This document shows, piece after piece, positions 1 to 10,790 of a stretch of DNA of 64,000 bases; position 1 is the stretch's first letter; each line of letters starts with the position of its first letter. Location of the stretch: the NCBI RefSeq assembly GCF_003545715.1, contig NZ_QVNU01000010.1, positions 62,001-126,000 on the forward strand, read 5' to 3'. The notes under the pieces were generated by a model. The model made no database searches, was not told where the DNA came from, and saw only the letters and a program-made list of their open reading frames with translations. This DNA comes from Taibaiella koreensis. GTDB lineage: Bacteria > Bacteroidota > Bacteroidia > Chitinophagales > Chitinophagaceae. The translations under genes were made by a program, and so were the position numbers.

Positions 1-1650
1 ACCTACATGCTGCAAGCGCCCAACAATCAAACTTATACCTTGGAGCTGTCTGCGCAGCCGTATGTAATTGGTTTAAATGTAACGACAACTCCGATTGATC
101 ACACACCTCTAGTTGGCTGGGCGACAACAGGTGAAAATGCCAGTGGCACCAATACAGGCAACGGCGACCTGATTCCTAATAGCATCATGCAAGTAAATGT
201 ATTCACTACTTCTTTGATAGCGCGGAATTTTGGGATAACATGCCGCAGTGCAGGCGCCAACAGTGGTTTTAATGTTTGCGCAAATGAACCTTCGGTAATG
301 CCTTTAGCCGATTTTATATCTGGTGAAGATGTAGGCGGAGCCTGGACGCAGTTGACAGGATCGGGCATTACATTTGATGCTACAGCGGGAACTATTCAAT
401 TAACAGGCATGGCGGCAACAAGCTCTTATCGATACGATATGACTGCAGCAATGGGCTGTCCTGCCAGCTCAAGCGTCGCGACCGTTACCGTTAAGCAGAT
501 ACCCGTTGCTAACCAGAGCCTGACCATTTGCGCCGGGGATTCGGCGTGTATAGTCCATCCCGGCCTGGGATCTCGCACGCTTAATATGAATGAAAAAGGT
601 TGTTACACTACTGCTGGTATTTACGCTGATACGTTGTTAACTGCTACGGGCGACGGGTGCGACAGTATTGTGATCACAACTTTAATTGTGAATAGCTGCG
701 GTAGTATTGATATAACAGGTAGTGTGTTTAACGATGCCAACGGCAACACGATCATTAATGCAGGCGAGATCTTCACAGCACTACCGGTGCAATTGTATGT
801 GTATCTGGTAAACAGTAACAATTTTATTGTAGACTCGGCTTCCGTTGCAGTTAACGGAAACTATCTGGTGCAGGGATTGCCAGGCCAGGCTTATACACTT
901 AGCCTTTCTGCACAGCAGTATCCATTGGGTACCAAAGTGGCCGATACGTCGATCAGCAATACGCTCCCCGCAGACTGGGTGATTACCGGAGAGAATGGCA
1001 ACAACAATATTGGTACAGGCGATGGTACACCAGACGGTTCACTATCCGTAATCCTCAGCACAGGTAATCTAAGCAACCAGAATTTCGGTATCACTGAATC
1101 CAATGTATTACCGATTGGGCTGTATTCCTTCGAAGCTGCAAACTTAAATTCCAGCGTATTGTTGAGGTGGCGTACTGCGAGTGAAGAGAACAATCAAGGC
1201 TTTGAGATTGAAAGAAGCACGAACGGCAGCTATTGGACAAAGATTGGCTTCGTAAACAGTAAATCTGAAAATGGTAACAGTAATGCAAGACTGGATTATC
1301 GCTTTATCGACAATGGTCCAACGACTGGGAAAAGTTTCTACAGATTAAAGCAGATCGATCAGAATGGTGGTTTCGCTTATAGCAACGTTGCAGCTGTTAT
1401 GTTCAGAAAGGAAAAGAATGCTATATCACTTTATCCCAACCCTGCATCAAATGAACTGATAATCGAGGGACTTGAGCACAACGCTACTATATGCATCATG
1501 AATACTTTGGGTCAAAACCTGCGTACCCTGAAATCAAATGAAAATCAGGTTCATCTCAATGTCTCCGACTTGGTGGATGGGGTATATTATATAGTTGTTA
1601 CTGATCAAGATGATAAGGAGATCAACAGGCAGAAATTTTTGAAACAATAA
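1..1650 (+). CDS. T9SS type A sorting domain surface protein (5' end outside window)
   Basis: The reading frame is open from base 1, so the true start lies upstream; the first ATG at 7 is probably internal. The visible part is about 549 residues. Two related modules end in the phrase 'NFGIT' (around residues 35-80 and 237-365). The second opens 'ITGSVFNDANGN', typical of SdrD B-like/prealbumin folds of large adhesins. Next comes an FN3-like stretch ('VLLRWRTASEENNQGFEIER') and then a C-terminal type A sorting domain beginning 'SLYPNPASNELIIEG' and ending in a short basic tail 'RQKFLKQ'. In this family the C-terminal domain directs export through the type IX system and cell-surface anchoring. 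The protein is therefore probably a secreted adhesin-like protein. The ligand cannot be told from sequence. Confidence 0.9.
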   Translation, partial: TYMLQAPNNQTYTLELSAQPYVIGLNVTTTPIDHTPLVGWATTGENASGTNTGNGDLIPNSIMQVNVFTTSLIARNFGITCRSAGANSGFNVCANEPSVMPLADFISGEDVGGAWTQLTGSGITFDATAGTIQLTGMAATSSYRYDMTAAMGCPASSSVATVTVKQIPVANQSLTICAGDSACIVHPGLGSRTLNMNEKGCYTTAGIYADTLLTATGDGCDSIVITTLIVNSCGSIDITGSVFNDANGNTIINAGEIFTALPVQLYVYLVNSNNFIVDSASVAVNGNYLVQGLPGQAYTLSLSAQQYPLGTKVADTSISNTLPADWVITGENGNNNIGTGDGTPDGSLSVILSTGNLSNQNFGITESNVLPIGLYSFEAANLNSSVLLRWRTASEENNQGFEIERSTNGSYWTKIGFVNSKSENGNSNARLDYRFIDNGPTTGKSFYRLKQIDQNGGFAYSNVAAVMFRKEKNAISLYPNPASNELIIEGLEHNATICIMNTLGQNLRTLKSNENQVHLNVSDLVDGVYYIVVTDQDDKEINRQKFLKQ

Positions 1651-2096
1651 TCTTGTTCCAATTTACATAGTAAATATGATGTCATAGATTGTCACAACAA
1701 CCTAGGGCTACATCAATACTTATGCCAGCATTAGACCACAAGAAAGCAATCTGTAAAATTTGAAATATTTTATTGAACATTCTCAACGCAAGGAGCAGGA
1801 AGGAGCGGCAATATGATTATCAGGACTTCTATGGGCGAGCATATTTACATTCTACCTAACAGAATAAGCAAGAAGCGCGCACTCATTTTGAGGTTATTGA
1901 TTTGTCTTCCGTAGGTTTTTTTTGCGAAGACCACTTTTATCTACAACTACATATATTTGATTTCAACTATACTTATCTTTTTGGGGCTACACTTATATAT
2001 GACTGTTGATCACCTATACGATGGGTTACTTTGGAAGCGTAGGCTACATAAATCTCGAGTTAAGCCAAATATTTTTCATTATAAACTAAAACGACT
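1651..2096. other. Intergenic region, about 446 bases
   Basis: No coding sequence is supported here. A TATATTTG octamer at 1952-1959 fits the Bacteroidota -7 consensus TAnnTTTG and lies 138 bases before the next start. No TTTG was found at the expected 19-21 base spacing upstream, so it is only a weak promoter candidate. No convincing terminator hairpin was found behind the first gene. Confidence 0.4.
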
Positions 2097-4268
2097 ATGC
2101 AATTAACATCGTCTCTTAAAAAGAAATCACCGGTCAAAATTGTCAGGAAGGCCATTTTGTTTTGTAGTCTATCTGCTATTTCGCTTGGCGTTCAGGCGCA
2201 AATTACGATTAATAATAACTCAACGCTTACTGCATTGAGCATGGGCTACAATGGCTACAATCCACCGGCACAATTACGTTATAGTCCGGCAGGTGTCGTA
2301 ACAGGCTGGGCGGTAAGCGCTAGTACACCACTGCTTGCACCAACAAGTACTGGGGGGACGTATGGTTATAATTTACCGTTTCCTACTTCTACCACAACGG
2401 TCAATGCAACCTATACCAGCTATGGGGATGCAACGATTAATGCTTACAACGCCACTGGATTAGTAGCTTCCAAAGCGATCACAATTTACCCGCGCAATAT
2501 AGAAGTGCCCGGTTCCATTAGCTATTCTTCCGGCAACGTTTCAGGTTCAAAATCATTTACAGCTGGCGGCAATCGATGGGTAAACGCCGCGAGCTATTAT
2601 AGCTGGGGACTCAATTCATTTAACGCGGATGATTATACTATTGCCGGTAGCGGCGCTACGGCTATACTAACACCACAGCCATGGGCGCCTCTTGATCAAT
2701 ATGTGGCTGTGCTTTGCTACTTTGTTCCCAATGGAGCGCCATTTAACAGTTCAGACGGCTACCTTCCTTATGGTAGCTCGCCTTCCGGCACACTTCTCCG
2801 TGAGCCCCGGATCACATCAAGCAATCCTAACAACGTGATTTGCACAGGTACTCCTACCATTTTGACGGTTGATGTGGATGATAATCCCAATACCGGAACG
2901 TATATACCGGGCGGTACCTCCACCGCTACTTGACCATCATTCTGGCGCTGGCGTCATTTTGGTCGTAAATGGTACAAGAATAACGTAGAGATTCCTGGTG
3001 AAACAGGCAAGACACTGAATGCCACCACCTACGGGGCTGGCTCTTATCATTGTTATATCTGGCAATATAACCAAACCTCTGGCGGCGGTGGAACGTATGT
3101 TTGGTCCAGCACCCCTTCTGCAGAAAAAACGTCCAATATTATTGTACTCGGTGACCCTACGCCAACCGGTGGATTTACAGCTAACTTCACAATTAACGGA
3201 AATGCTATCAATGCAACTACGCCTCTGAATGCCTATTATTGTAACCCTATTATATTCAATAGCACATCAGGTGCGGTGGGCAATACTGCATACAGTATCG
3301 AAATTAGGCAGGGACTTACTGTAAAGTGGACAAGCGGCAATACGAATGGCGTTATGCCGGCAACATTTGACCTGAGATCAGTTTATCCCGGTCTCAACAC
3401 TGGCGGAGTCTTCGATATTGTCTATACTTTATATAACCAGTGCGGGATTGGTGGTACTACTAAAATAGGGAAGATAAATATCCAGACGCCTACGGCATTG
3501 TCCTCACTTCAAACTAATGCGGTTACGGCCGGTTACGAGGATGTATCCTATCCAAGCGCAACTAGCCCATCTTCGCCTAATGATGTAGGTCCCGTGGAAA
3601 CAACATTTCTTATTAACGGTAGCTACAATACAGTGCCTTCAACGGCCCCCGTATGTGCCTATAAATATCATGTAGAAAGGTGGGATGGAGGAACAACATG
3701 GACTACTGTTGGTGAAACAACTAGCAGGACGGCCGTCTGTTCTTTGGCCCTGGTTAAAACCATTGGGATCAATATAGCCGCCGGCGGCGCAGGAACACCG
3801 TATAAAGACTTTTTCGAAGATAATGTGAATGCTCCCGATTTGTCTGTTTGGCGTTTGGTAGTTGAATTAACTAACGATTGTGGCACTTATACCCAATATG
3901 CCGTATTCAGGATCAACAGAGGTGGATTCAGAAAGGATGGCCCGTCTACCGGTCAAACGTCGGACAATCTAAGTGTTAAAGGAGAGAATAGCAAATTTGG
4001 CAGTGAAGAGCTAGTTAATAAGGTCAGCTTCGCTCCGGTTCCCTTTACCAATAATGTCACCGCGCGGTTTTCCCTTTCAGAAGCTGCGCAGATTTCGATG
4101 CAGGTGTATGCCATCGACGGTCGTCTGGTCGCAGGCGTAAAAGAACATAGCATGAATGCAGGCAATCAAAAGCTGGAAATTGCTACCGCTGACTGGGCAT
4201 CAGGTATCTATTATTATACATGCACTATTGGCAAACAGGTATTCAACGGTAAAATCATTCGCAAGTAA
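2097..4268 (+). pseudogene. T9SS-type secreted protein interrupted by an in-frame TGA
   Basis: The ATG at 2097 opens a signal peptide ('AILFCSLSAISLGVQAQ') and an Ig/PKD-rich secreted protein. A TGA at 2931-2933 ends the frame after 278 residues. The same frame then stays open to 4268 and is clearly coding: 'FWRWRHFGRKWYKNNVEIPG' follows two codons after the stop and looks like the core strand of an Ig-like domain. The C-terminus (from about 4020) is a T9SS type A sorting domain ending 'NGKIIRK'. Rejoined, the product would have about 723 positions with one stop. A single base change (for example TGG to TGA) explains this; no frameshift is needed. It may be a true nonsense mutation, readthrough or a base-call error. 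As written, the first product would lack its sorting domain and could not be surface-anchored. Confidence 0.8.
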
Positions 4269-4403
4269 TACCTCGTTTGAAAAACAAATTGCGACAGTTA
4301 AATCAGCATAAAGCACTATATTTTCATCAACCATAAAAGCTAGATAAAAAGCAAATTGAAGCGGCTTGTGGATTGAATAGTATATAGTGGTATTCATCAC
4401 TGC

Positions 4404-4451
4404 GAACAGAAGAGGCTGTCTCACAGAATTCTGAGACAGCCCCTTCTGTTC
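4404..4451. terminator. Long bidirectional-type terminator hairpin between convergent genes
   Basis: A 20-bp stem (4404-4423 with 4432-4451) has one A-C mismatch and an 8-base loop. It lies between the rightward gene ending at 4268 and the leftward kinase ending at 4612, so it could serve both directions. The rest of the 4269-4611 gap shows no gene. Confidence 0.7.
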
Positions 4452-4611
4452 ATACCTATCGTGGTTTTCCAGATGATCAATTCGCGATTCAACTAATATC
4501 AAGTTTTTGCGCGAGAAATCCGACTTCAACGATTGTAGGTCGGCATAAATTTCGCACCTCCTGGCGATTGATATTTTACCAGCAAATACATGTTACTAAA
4601 TCGGATGCGAT

Positions 4612-6462
4612 TTACCTAAGCGTAACGACGATATTTATATCGTATCCATAGGGGTATCTGTTTTCGATATCGCATGCGCCATTAAGGTCCATCACACGCT
4701 CTTTTATATTTTGCAATCCTATCCCCACATACTCATTGCTACTGTCCCATCCTTTTCCATCGTCGCTATACTTTATTGCAAGCCTGTTCTTCTCTTGCTT
4801 GAATGAGATTTGGATTAGTTCAAATTCAGCGTGCTTTATGGTGTTGCTCAGGCATTCATGGAGTATGGCACGGATATGTGTAAACTGTTGATGGCTGATA
4901 AATCTCTTTTTATCCACGGTTTCTGTTACAGAATACTTGAATGTATTGTCAGGGTTGAGTTTATTCAGTGTAGTCCTGATTTCATGCGTTAGGTCAGGTA
5001 ATTTAATCAGCCTTTCCGACTTAAGATCATGCGAAAGATGGCGTATTACCTCCATCGTTCGTTCTATCTGCTTTTCAAGCTCGCTCTTTTCGGGCATAAG
5101 CTCTTCTGTTCGCTTCGCCTTAGCCAAGGCCTTTGCATAGAGAAGTGCCGGACCGGTTTCATCATGAATATTACGTGCCATACTAAGCTTGAATTCAATA
5201 AACCTGTCCCTTTGCTTACGCCGTATATATTGTATCATGAACAGGCTCATCATTATAAGCACGACAATAATGATCCCTGCTATTAGCAGCCGTCTTTCCG
5301 TAAGTCTCTTCGATGCTCTGGCTTCGTCAAGTAATACCTGTTGATCATCAGCTTTTGCCTGCGCGTAAAGCATTTCATCGACATTCTTAACTACTGATCC
5401 TCTCATAGAATCTATTATCAAAACGGCATCAAATAGCTCATCAGCACTTTTCCGGTACGCTGCATCGTCGTAGTCTGTTTTTGCATTAAGCCATTTCAGC
5501 CGGAACCTTGTACCTGGATTACTTTCATGCCAATTGAGGCTATCATAGATACGTAAATAATATCGGCTGCTGTCAATGTTCTTGTAGTACATGTAATAGC
5601 CCAATTTCCAGTCTACAAGTGTAGCTTCTATATCCTTCTTTAGATAGCCCGGCGTATTACCATCTGTTAGCAATTCCTCAAGCCTTCTAAAAACGGCTTG
5701 CAACCGGCCAGGATTTTCAGCGGATGCACATACTTGCTGGTAGTTAACAAAAATAAGCGAACAGTTTATATTGGCGATAATGTCGTTGCCTGGATGGTAA
5801 GTGCTCCTTATAGATCCGGCTAAACGTTCCATGACGGATACAACTTCATTGCCTATCAACGTATCTCCCAATTTATATAATGCATTTGCAGATTTTTCAA
5901 GTGCAGCTAATGCTTGAAGTGATTGGTCGCTACTACCGATTACCTTTTTGTTAACCAGCTCTGGAGTTTGAAGCAAGTAGTCCTTTTCCCTCATAAAGAT
6001 CTCTCGTACTTTTTCCGGCAACTGGTGCTTATCATAATAATCCATGATAACAGTAAGGCCACTTAATGACTTACGCCCGGTCATCTGCCGTTCCAGTTCG
6101 TCAATTTTTTCAGCATAGTACAACATTTCTCCATAACGCCCCGCCATTTGAGCCTGATTGCTAAAAACGGCATAGTACCTGCGAAGATGTCTTTTATTCT
6201 TTATCCTGACTGCGGCAACCTTGTACACCCGCAGTAGCTGGAGTAGTTCTTTATTACTAAAATCTACACTATTGGAAAGGGCACCACGCATCGTACCGAA
6301 CATCTGGTTTGAGAACCCGGTATCGGACAGTTGCCCTTTTTTATATAACGCCGTTAGCTTGTTTACTTCCTTTATGGTAGCTGCTTTACTGTTTTGAGCG
6401 CTGGTAATATGTGCAGATAGTAAAGCGCATAAGCAGATAATAACGATTAAGAATCGAAGCAT
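4612..6462 (-). CDS. Sensor histidine kinase, NarL/LiaS-like, with periplasmic TPR-like domain
   Basis: This is a 616-residue kinase. A signal peptide covers residues 1-22, followed by a helical TPR-like sensor of about 360 residues and one transmembrane helix near 391-413 ('IAGIIIVVLIMMSLFMI'). The dimerisation/phosphoacceptor segment is 'MARNIHDETGPALLYAK', with His at about 433. The ATPase domain shows an N-box 'LHECLSNTIKHA' near 532, 'DDGKGW' and 'GIGLQNIKERV'. These match the HisKA_3 plus HATPase_c architecture, which phosphorylates LuxR-type regulators. No response regulator is adjacent, so the kinase is an orphan here; its partner may be elsewhere. The start at 6462 is preferred because the signal peptide begins directly there. 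The gene is divergent from the large T9SS gene at 6831. Confidence 0.88.
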   Translation of the reverse strand: MLRFLIVIICLCALLSAHITSAQNSKAATIKEVNKLTALYKKGQLSDTGFSNQMFGTMRGALSNSVDFSNKELLQLLRVYKVAAVRIKNKRHLRRYYAVFSNQAQMAGRYGEMLYYAEKIDELERQMTGRKSLSGLTVIMDYYDKHQLPEKVREIFMREKDYLLQTPELVNKKVIGSSDQSLQALAALEKSANALYKLGDTLIGNEVVSVMERLAGSIRSTYHPGNDIIANINCSLIFVNYQQVCASAENPGRLQAVFRRLEELLTDGNTPGYLKKDIEATLVDWKLGYYMYYKNIDSSRYYLRIYDSLNWHESNPGTRFRLKWLNAKTDYDDAAYRKSADELFDAVLIIDSMRGSVVKNVDEMLYAQAKADDQQVLLDEARASKRLTERRLLIAGIIIVVLIMMSLFMIQYIRRKQRDRFIEFKLSMARNIHDETGPALLYAKALAKAKRTEELMPEKSELEKQIERTMEVIRHLSHDLKSERLIKLPDLTHEIRTTLNKLNPDNTFKYSVTETVDKKRFISHQQFTHIRAILHECLSNTIKHAEFELIQISFKQEKNRLAIKYSDDGKGWDSSNEYVGIGLQNIKERVMDLNGACDIENRYPYGYDINIVVTLR

Positions 6463-6765
6463 TTTGAAGTTGTTCCCGGTTTAGTTAAGATTTGAAATGA
6501 ATTGAATGCGCTCCTTGCAGAGGGGCAAATGTAGCACTTGTAATAGCCAAGTTCGATTACACTCTTTGGATATTTTAGAACTAATATATGTTTTGCATCA
6601 GCGCGCCGGCGACTTTCGTGCTCTTACGCTGATATAATAATCGATGCCGGTTTATCACAGCCGGACATCGTGTTTCTTCTTTTGGAAGCGTTTCTTAAGT
6701 AGAGTTTTCTCTATTGATCTATAGAGGTTGCACTGATTCTTTTAATGGCTCAAGGAGTTTGGAAT

Positions 6766-6773
6766 TAAATTTG
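6766..6773 (+). promoter_or_regulatory. Candidate -7 promoter box (TAAATTTG)
   Basis: The octamer matches TAnnTTTG exactly and lies 57 bases before the ATG at 6831. A T-rich stretch at about 6738-6743 is near the expected -33 position but is not a clear TTTG. The remainder of the 6463-6830 divergent gap shows nothing else recognisable. Confidence 0.45.
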
Positions 6774-6830
6774 ACAACGACATGTTAATGTTAACCTAAA
6801 CTACTTCCTGATTTCAACAAATCTTCAATT

Positions 6831-9800
6831 ATGAAAAGCAAATATTTACCGCTTAAGGCCTTTGTGCTTGCCGCGCTGTTCCATGCCGGAATGACAATGG
6901 AAGTTACGGCTCAGACCTGTTACACATCGAATGGCTGTTCCGATTATAGTAATTTCGGCTACAACTCGGATTCGGCTAATACCTTAGAATATGATAATTA
7001 TGTATCCGCCTTTCACTCTACTGTAGTCAGAGACCTGGATGGCTCCTTAAAAATATGGGGTGAAAGAACTAAAGCCAATGGAACGGGTAGCTGGTTGGTA
7101 CCCGCTACCATCAATGCCGGCAATTACCCCGGTCTTACCGGTACACCATTAAAAGTAGCTATGGGTAGCGGTGGCACCGATAACGTACAGTTTGTATTGC
7201 TCACAAGCGACAATAAGCTTTGGGTCTGGGGAGTTGAGGGCAATTTAGTTCACGACAATCTAACCTCTGGTACGTCTTTCCAGCAGCTAGGCCTGGGCCT
7301 ACCAGCAGGAGTGATTGCGGCCGAAGTTAAAATGTTATACGGTACATCATGCGGCCTCATTTTAACGACCTGTGGCGGACATGTGTATGTTTTAACTAAC
7401 TATCAGCCTTCCCTTCGCGGAGATGGTGTCACAAGTACTGCAGTAAGTAGCTTTACTACCTGGTCGCATGTAGAAAAACAAGGAGGTGGCTATTTAACAG
7501 GTATCGTAGCAGCTAGGGGGACCTTGAGTGGTGCTTTTGCGCTGGATAATTCTGGTAACCTATGGACATGGGGATTAAGCTGGAATGGGGTAAGTGCTTC
7601 CTCTGCCACGCGCAGCAGGGCTGTGTCGGTACCCTTACCTGCAGGTGCTACTGGTCCTATTAAAATGATCGGCATGACCCATACATCTAGCAATTATGAT
7701 AACAGTTATTATGTTTTATATAAAAACGGCAATCTGTATGCGATGGGTTATAATAATTTAGGGCAATTGGGTAACTGGAATACCACAAACCAACCTACCT
7801 GGGTACAGCCCCATTACACCTCGGCAAGTGGTCCAGTAATGAACGATATCAAATGGATTTCGCCTAATGAGCATGATCAGAGTTATGCCGCTATAAACGT
7901 ATTGACCAATGGTAAGATAATTTACAACTGGGGAGAGGAAAGCGGCAATATGATAGGACGCGGTTCTAATAATTCAGGACCGAGCGCAGTGAATCCGGGA
8001 CAGCCCAGTGGCTTCCAGGCAGGCTTTTCCAATACTAATATTGTTGCTGTAGAAAGTGGCGGACATACCACGATGATACTAAGAGAGTGTGCAAGTACTT
8101 TTGGCTATGTAGGTCATAGAGTCGATGGAAGCATGGGGGATAATGCAAGTGCTTCGGCTTACGACCCCATATATCACTTCAACACCAATGCCGTACAGGT
8201 ATGTGGTGCGCCTACCAGTACTGCCGGGCTGGATGCTTCGCTTAATGGACCCTGTTATACCGGCGGCGCAATACAGTTGATAGGCACGCCTGCAGGTGGA
8301 ACTTATGCTATCGATAATGCCGGGAGTACTGCAAGCGCTAGTTTAAGTGGCACCACGCTCACCTTTAATACTACTGGTACTTTAAGAGTAAACTATACTG
8401 TGAACACAGGTGGTAGCTGTGGAACTGCAACTGCGGTAAAAGTATTTAATGTATTAAGTGCAGTAGGCAGTAGTAACATACCCGTAACCATACCCGGTAC
8501 CATCTGGAACGATACAGATGGTGACGCCGTAAAAGATGCTGGTGAGAATGGCATTGTCAACGGCCTTTGGGTAAACCTGGTGGCACCCAATGGTACTGTG
8601 ATAGCGTCCACAGAAATAAAAACCGATGGCACTTATGCCTTTCTGGTGGGTACCAGTTATCTGGCGGCCAGCGGCAATTATTCCGTCATTGTCACCAACG
8701 ACGCTAAAGTAGAGGGTGATCCCCTTGCGACCGCCGATACACTTAACGGCGGCTATATCTATACCGGCGTCAATCGTGGCACTACGGGCATCGACGCGAC
8801 CAATCGTACAGGGAAGCTCAATGTGGGCAACCTGAGTACCGTTACCGGTGGAACAACTACCAACCCGGTAAATTTTGGCATCCGCCCCTTGTCACCTGTT
8901 GCCAATAATGATACGCTCAGTAGCCAGGCACGGGGAACGTCGGCAATTGTTCCCAATATCCTGGGTAATGATGTCGATTCAGCCGGAAATATGCTAATGG
9001 CCGATAGTATAACACTGATCATACCTGCTGGTATGCCGACCGGAACCCTCGCCAGCGCTACCGATGCCCAAGGCGATATTACAGAGATTACTGTGCCGGG
9101 AGAAGGTGTGTGGACGCTTAACCCAAATGGTACCGTAACGTTTGTTCCTGAAGCGGCTTTCTTTGATGATCCGACGCCCGTTCAATACATTGTAACCAGC
9201 CAAACGGGTACAACAAGTAATGCGGCCAGTATCAATATCGATTATAATGATGTTGTAAACGTAAGTGGGGTTATCTATCATGATGCCAATGGTATAATAG
9301 GTGGTGCGAACGGTACGCCTGCGGCAGGCATAACCGTTACCTTGTATGACACTGATGGCTTAACCGTTATTGCCACGGCCGTAACCGCTGCTAATGGTAG
9401 TTATAGCTTTGCAGGGGTTAATCCGGATAATTACATTGTATCTGTCACGCCTCCTGCCGGCTACGTTAACGTGAGTTCTACTGACGCCACACCCCTGAAC
9501 GGTTCGACGAGTGTCAATGCCAGTGGTACAAACGATATTCAGAACATCAATTTTGGTATCGAACAACCACCGGTGGCTGATGAAAAAGATTACCTCATAG
9601 ACCAGTCTGCATTTAGTGGCGCACCGCCTTCCGGCTTTCCCAATGTATCAACCCCTGGCGACAATTGGTATGCCATACCCATGTCTTCTCCTGAGCTGAC
9701 CGGAGCAACCGGGGGCGCTATGTCTGGTACCGATGCCGAAGATTGCACTGCCTTATCATCTTGTAATACCGGCACCGGCACTACATTTTCGATCCAAACC

Positions 9801-10571
9801 ATTAACAGCAATACTAAAGTGTTCTACGATTTTGGTGGCACCACCGGTATTGTTGCAATAGATGTGACCAGTGGCCCCGTTGCGATAGCCAACTTTGATT
9901 TGACGAAGCTGGTTATCTGGGGCCAGGAAGGCTCCGGTACCTCCGGCAACGAAATAGGATTTACGTATGCCATTACCGACAAAGCAGGTGTGTCAAGTAC
10001 TCCTGTTAGCTATGCGATTGGTACCGGCACTCCTCTTCCCGTAACGTTGCTCAGCTTCAATGCAAAGCGCCAGGGCAGCGCTGCATTGCTGAGCTGGACA
10101 ACCGCATCAGAAGTTAATAATCGTGGATTTGCAATCGAGCGCAGCAAAGATGCAACCGGTGGTTGGATAAATATAGGTTTTGTTGAAAGCCTGGCTCCAG
10201 GCGGAAATAGCTCCGCCCCCCTGGAATACAACTTTGTTGATTCCAAACCATTGAGCAATAATTTTTACAGGTTGAAACAGACCGATCTTGATGGCCGGTA
10301 TGTGTACAGCCTGGTCCGTCAGATTTCCTTTGGCCTGGATAAACAGATAACCATCAGTCCCAACCCGGCCAGCAATTACATTACCGTTGGCGGCCTCTCC
10401 GGGATGGAGACGATAAAAGTGTATGATGTGACAGGAAGGCTGATACGCAAAGAAAAAGCGGCCGGCAGCACTGTTGCCATTACCCTCGACGGTCTGCCCA
10501 GGGGGACTTACCATGTTGCCATTATATCCGGCGACGAAAAAATCGTCTCAGAAAAAGTGATGAAGCTGTAG
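6831..10571 (+). CDS. Large T9SS adhesin with RCC1-like, SdrD B-like and cadherin-like domains
   Basis: The protein has 1246 residues. A signal peptide covers about 1-27 (cleavage after 'MEVTAQ'). Residues about 50-430 hold RCC1-like propeller strands ('SLKIWGERTKANG', 'KLWVWGVEGN', 'NLWTWGLSWN', 'NLYAMGYNNLGQLGNW'). From about 553 there is an SdrD B-like module ('IPGTIWNDTDGDAVKDAGEN'), then a cadherin-like Ig domain ('VANNDTLSSQARGTSAIVPN'), a second SdrD-like module ('VSGVIYHDANGIIGG'), an FN3-like segment ('LPVTLLSFNAKRQGSAALLS') and a type A sorting domain from about 1170 ('TISPNPASNYITVGGLSG'). Such proteins are exported by type IX secretion and attached to the surface. RCC1-like propellers in this setting are likely structural or binding modules rather than nucleotide exchange factors. 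The gene appears intact. Confidence 0.92.
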   Translation: MKSKYLPLKAFVLAALFHAGMTMEVTAQTCYTSNGCSDYSNFGYNSDSANTLEYDNYVSAFHSTVVRDLDGSLKIWGERTKANGTGSWLVPATINAGNYPGLTGTPLKVAMGSGGTDNVQFVLLTSDNKLWVWGVEGNLVHDNLTSGTSFQQLGLGLPAGVIAAEVKMLYGTSCGLILTTCGGHVYVLTNYQPSLRGDGVTSTAVSSFTTWSHVEKQGGGYLTGIVAARGTLSGAFALDNSGNLWTWGLSWNGVSASSATRSRAVSVPLPAGATGPIKMIGMTHTSSNYDNSYYVLYKNGNLYAMGYNNLGQLGNWNTTNQPTWVQPHYTSASGPVMNDIKWISPNEHDQSYAAINVLTNGKIIYNWGEESGNMIGRGSNNSGPSAVNPGQPSGFQAGFSNTNIVAVESGGHTTMILRECASTFGYVGHRVDGSMGDNASASAYDPIYHFNTNAVQVCGAPTSTAGLDASLNGPCYTGGAIQLIGTPAGGTYAIDNAGSTASASLSGTTLTFNTTGTLRVNYTVNTGGSCGTATAVKVFNVLSAVGSSNIPVTIPGTIWNDTDGDAVKDAGENGIVNGLWVNLVAPNGTVIASTEIKTDGTYAFLVGTSYLAASGNYSVIVTNDAKVEGDPLATADTLNGGYIYTGVNRGTTGIDATNRTGKLNVGNLSTVTGGTTTNPVNFGIRPLSPVANNDTLSSQARGTSAIVPNILGNDVDSAGNMLMADSITLIIPAGMPTGTLASATDAQGDITEITVPGEGVWTLNPNGTVTFVPEAAFFDDPTPVQYIVTSQTGTTSNAASINIDYNDVVNVSGVIYHDANGIIGGANGTPAAGITVTLYDTDGLTVIATAVTAANGSYSFAGVNPDNYIVSVTPPAGYVNVSSTDATPLNGSTSVNASGTNDIQNINFGIEQPPVADEKDYLIDQSAFSGAPPSGFPNVSTPGDNWYAIPMSSPELTGATGGAMSGTDAEDCTALSSCNTGTGTTFSIQTINSNTKVFYDFGGTTGIVAIDVTSGPVAIANFDLTKLVIWGQEGSGTSGNEIGFTYAITDKAGVSSTPVSYAIGTGTPLPVTLLSFNAKRQGSAALLSWTTASEVNNRGFAIERSKDATGGWINIGFVESLAPGGNSSAPLEYNFVDSKPLSNNFYRLKQTDLDGRYVYSLVRQISFGLDKQITISPNPASNYITVGGLSGMETIKVYDVTGRLIRKEKAAGSTVAITLDGLPRGTYHVAIISGDEKIVSEKVMKL

Positions 10572-10635
10572 CGATACCCAGAGCATCTGGAAAGAAATTG
10601 AATAAAGTCTGCGTCTGGTTTGAGTACATACAAAA

Positions 10636-10664
10636 ACGGCCCTCAAAAGGGGCCGTATTTTTTG
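10636..10664 (+). terminator. Rho-independent terminator
   Basis: A 7-bp GC-rich stem (ACGGCCC at 10636-10642, GGGCCGT at 10650-10656) is followed by a run of T. It lies 64 bases past the stop of the RCC1/T9SS gene. Confidence 0.85.
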
Positions 10665-10790
10665 TGTCGCTTGTCGAAGGCACACGTTCCGTGGATAGGG
10701 CTATGAATAACAACGGCTTTGCCTAGGCCTGTTAAGTTCACCCTAAAATAGCTTCTCGGAAGTCCCCCAATCGCCATTTCCATAAAGCAA

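Noticed and set aside
2931-2933. TGA as selenocysteine codon
   Set aside because: No selenoprotein family resemblance and no selenocysteine insertion element seen; nonsense mutation or base error is simpler.
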